Shown here in pieces: positions 5,418-5,887 of a stretch of DNA of 5,887 nt (positions within the stretch are counted from its first letter, which is position 1; each line of letters starts with the position of its first letter). The stretch is taken from positions 1 through 5,887 of the forward strand of contig SBBU01000061.1 of the NCBI GenBank assembly GCA_005239585.1, given 5' to 3'. A program made the translations under genes and the position numbers. The notes beneath the pieces are model-generated. The model searched no databases. It was given only the letters and a program-made list of their open reading frames with translations, and had not been told where the DNA came from. The stretch comes from Planctomycetaceae bacterium (GTDB taxonomy: Bacteria > Planctomycetota > MHYJ01 > SBBU01).

Positions 5418-5887
5418 TCAATTGGAATAACAAAATAAGAGGGGTGAATTACGGTCTCCAGGATTTCTGGTGAAAACCCCCCTGCCACAATGGTCTTACT
5501 GCGTGAGCCTTTACCTAAAATTACATCCTTGCCGTTGGAAAATCTTTTTATGATAAATCTCTCAAAATCACTCAAATAGCTTTTCTTCAAATCTGAGAAT
5601 TTGACATCGCCAGAACTAAGTTCTTCCATCTCATAAATGAAATCACCTTTTATGATTTTCACATCAACAAGCCTCCCGGAAATATCAACTTTCAGATTCT
5701 CACCAGCCAGAACACACCTTGAAATCGACACTTCAATCCCAGAGTTTTCCAAGAGTACAGGCAATTTTACCTCATAGCTAAGCCTTTCAAGATCAACTAC
5801 AGATGGACTAGTAGGCCTTGATAACTTGTCCATTTTTAAGACTAGTTCCTTTGTTGATTTTCCTAATATTTCATAACTGGCATATAC
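5414..5887 (-). CDS. Unrecognised protein, probably cut by the right window edge
   Basis: I do not recognise this protein. From ATG 5833 it has 139 residues, but the frame stays open for 18 more codons to the window edge with no start codon among them. The only Shine-Dalgarno-like AAAGGA is 13 bases before ATG 5833, which is too far for a good start. The true start may therefore lie beyond the window. Visible: no signal peptide, no membrane segment, no Cys cluster; alternating beta-like stretches (LKVDISGRLVDVKIIKGDFIY, about 47-67), a charged helical stretch (about 79-97), and a tail rich in Gly and hydrophobics ending in HPSYFVIPIE. It is probably cytoplasmic. The stop codon overlaps the alkyltransferase start by four bases (ATGA), so both are made from one message, which suggests but does not prove a linked function. 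Confidence 0.65.
   Translation of the reverse strand, partial: VYASYEILGKSTKELVLKMDKLSRPTSPSVVDLERLSYEVKLPVLLENSGIEVSISRCVLAGENLKVDISGRLVDVKIIKGDFIYEMEELSSGDVKFSDLKKSYLSDFERFIIKRFSNGKDVILGKGSRSKTIVAGGFSPEILETVIHPSYFVIPIE

Overview
The window looks like ordinary bacterial chromosome of moderate to low GC, densely coded. It holds two gene blocks that converge near position 3160. The organism cannot be named from the sequence. One encoded protein carries a clear lipobox with Ser after the lipidated Cys, and its propeller resembles outer-membrane BamB, so a diderm (Gram-negative type) bacterium is the best guess. No rRNA, tRNA, transposase, phage gene or CRISPR array was seen.

Left block, + strand (about 1-3129). 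It opens with an imperfect palindrome of about 97 bases with a CTCGAG pair inside it. A small, basic, unrecognised protein follows. Its stop codon overlaps the start of a lipoprotein with a PQQ-type beta-propeller, a helical insert and a helical tail. After a 45-base gap comes an exported protein made almost only of seven kelch-type repeats, each 46-49 residues. The left block therefore makes two different propellers that act outside the cytoplasm: one probably anchored in a membrane, one apparently soluble or secreted. The 1-base overlap suggests that the small protein and the lipoprotein are translationally coupled.

Right block, - strand (5887 down to 3196). Three genes run in tight succession. 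The first is an unrecognised protein whose frame is open to the window edge. The second, overlapping it by ATGA, is an O6-alkylguanine-DNA alkyltransferase homologue. The third, 26 bases further on, is a YtcJ-type amidohydrolase with a complete set of family motifs. They look like one transcription unit whose promoter lies beyond the right edge.

The most unusual points are: (1) the alkyltransferase keeps the catalytic Cys, His and Arg, but the three prolines normally lining the active-site loop are replaced, giving QCHRV instead of PCHRV; (2) the long palindrome at the left edge; (3) the seven-repeat kelch protein next to a second propeller lipoprotein. No clear undescribed multi-gene system is visible. 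The pairing of the small basic protein with the lipoprotein and the kelch protein is the nearest candidate.
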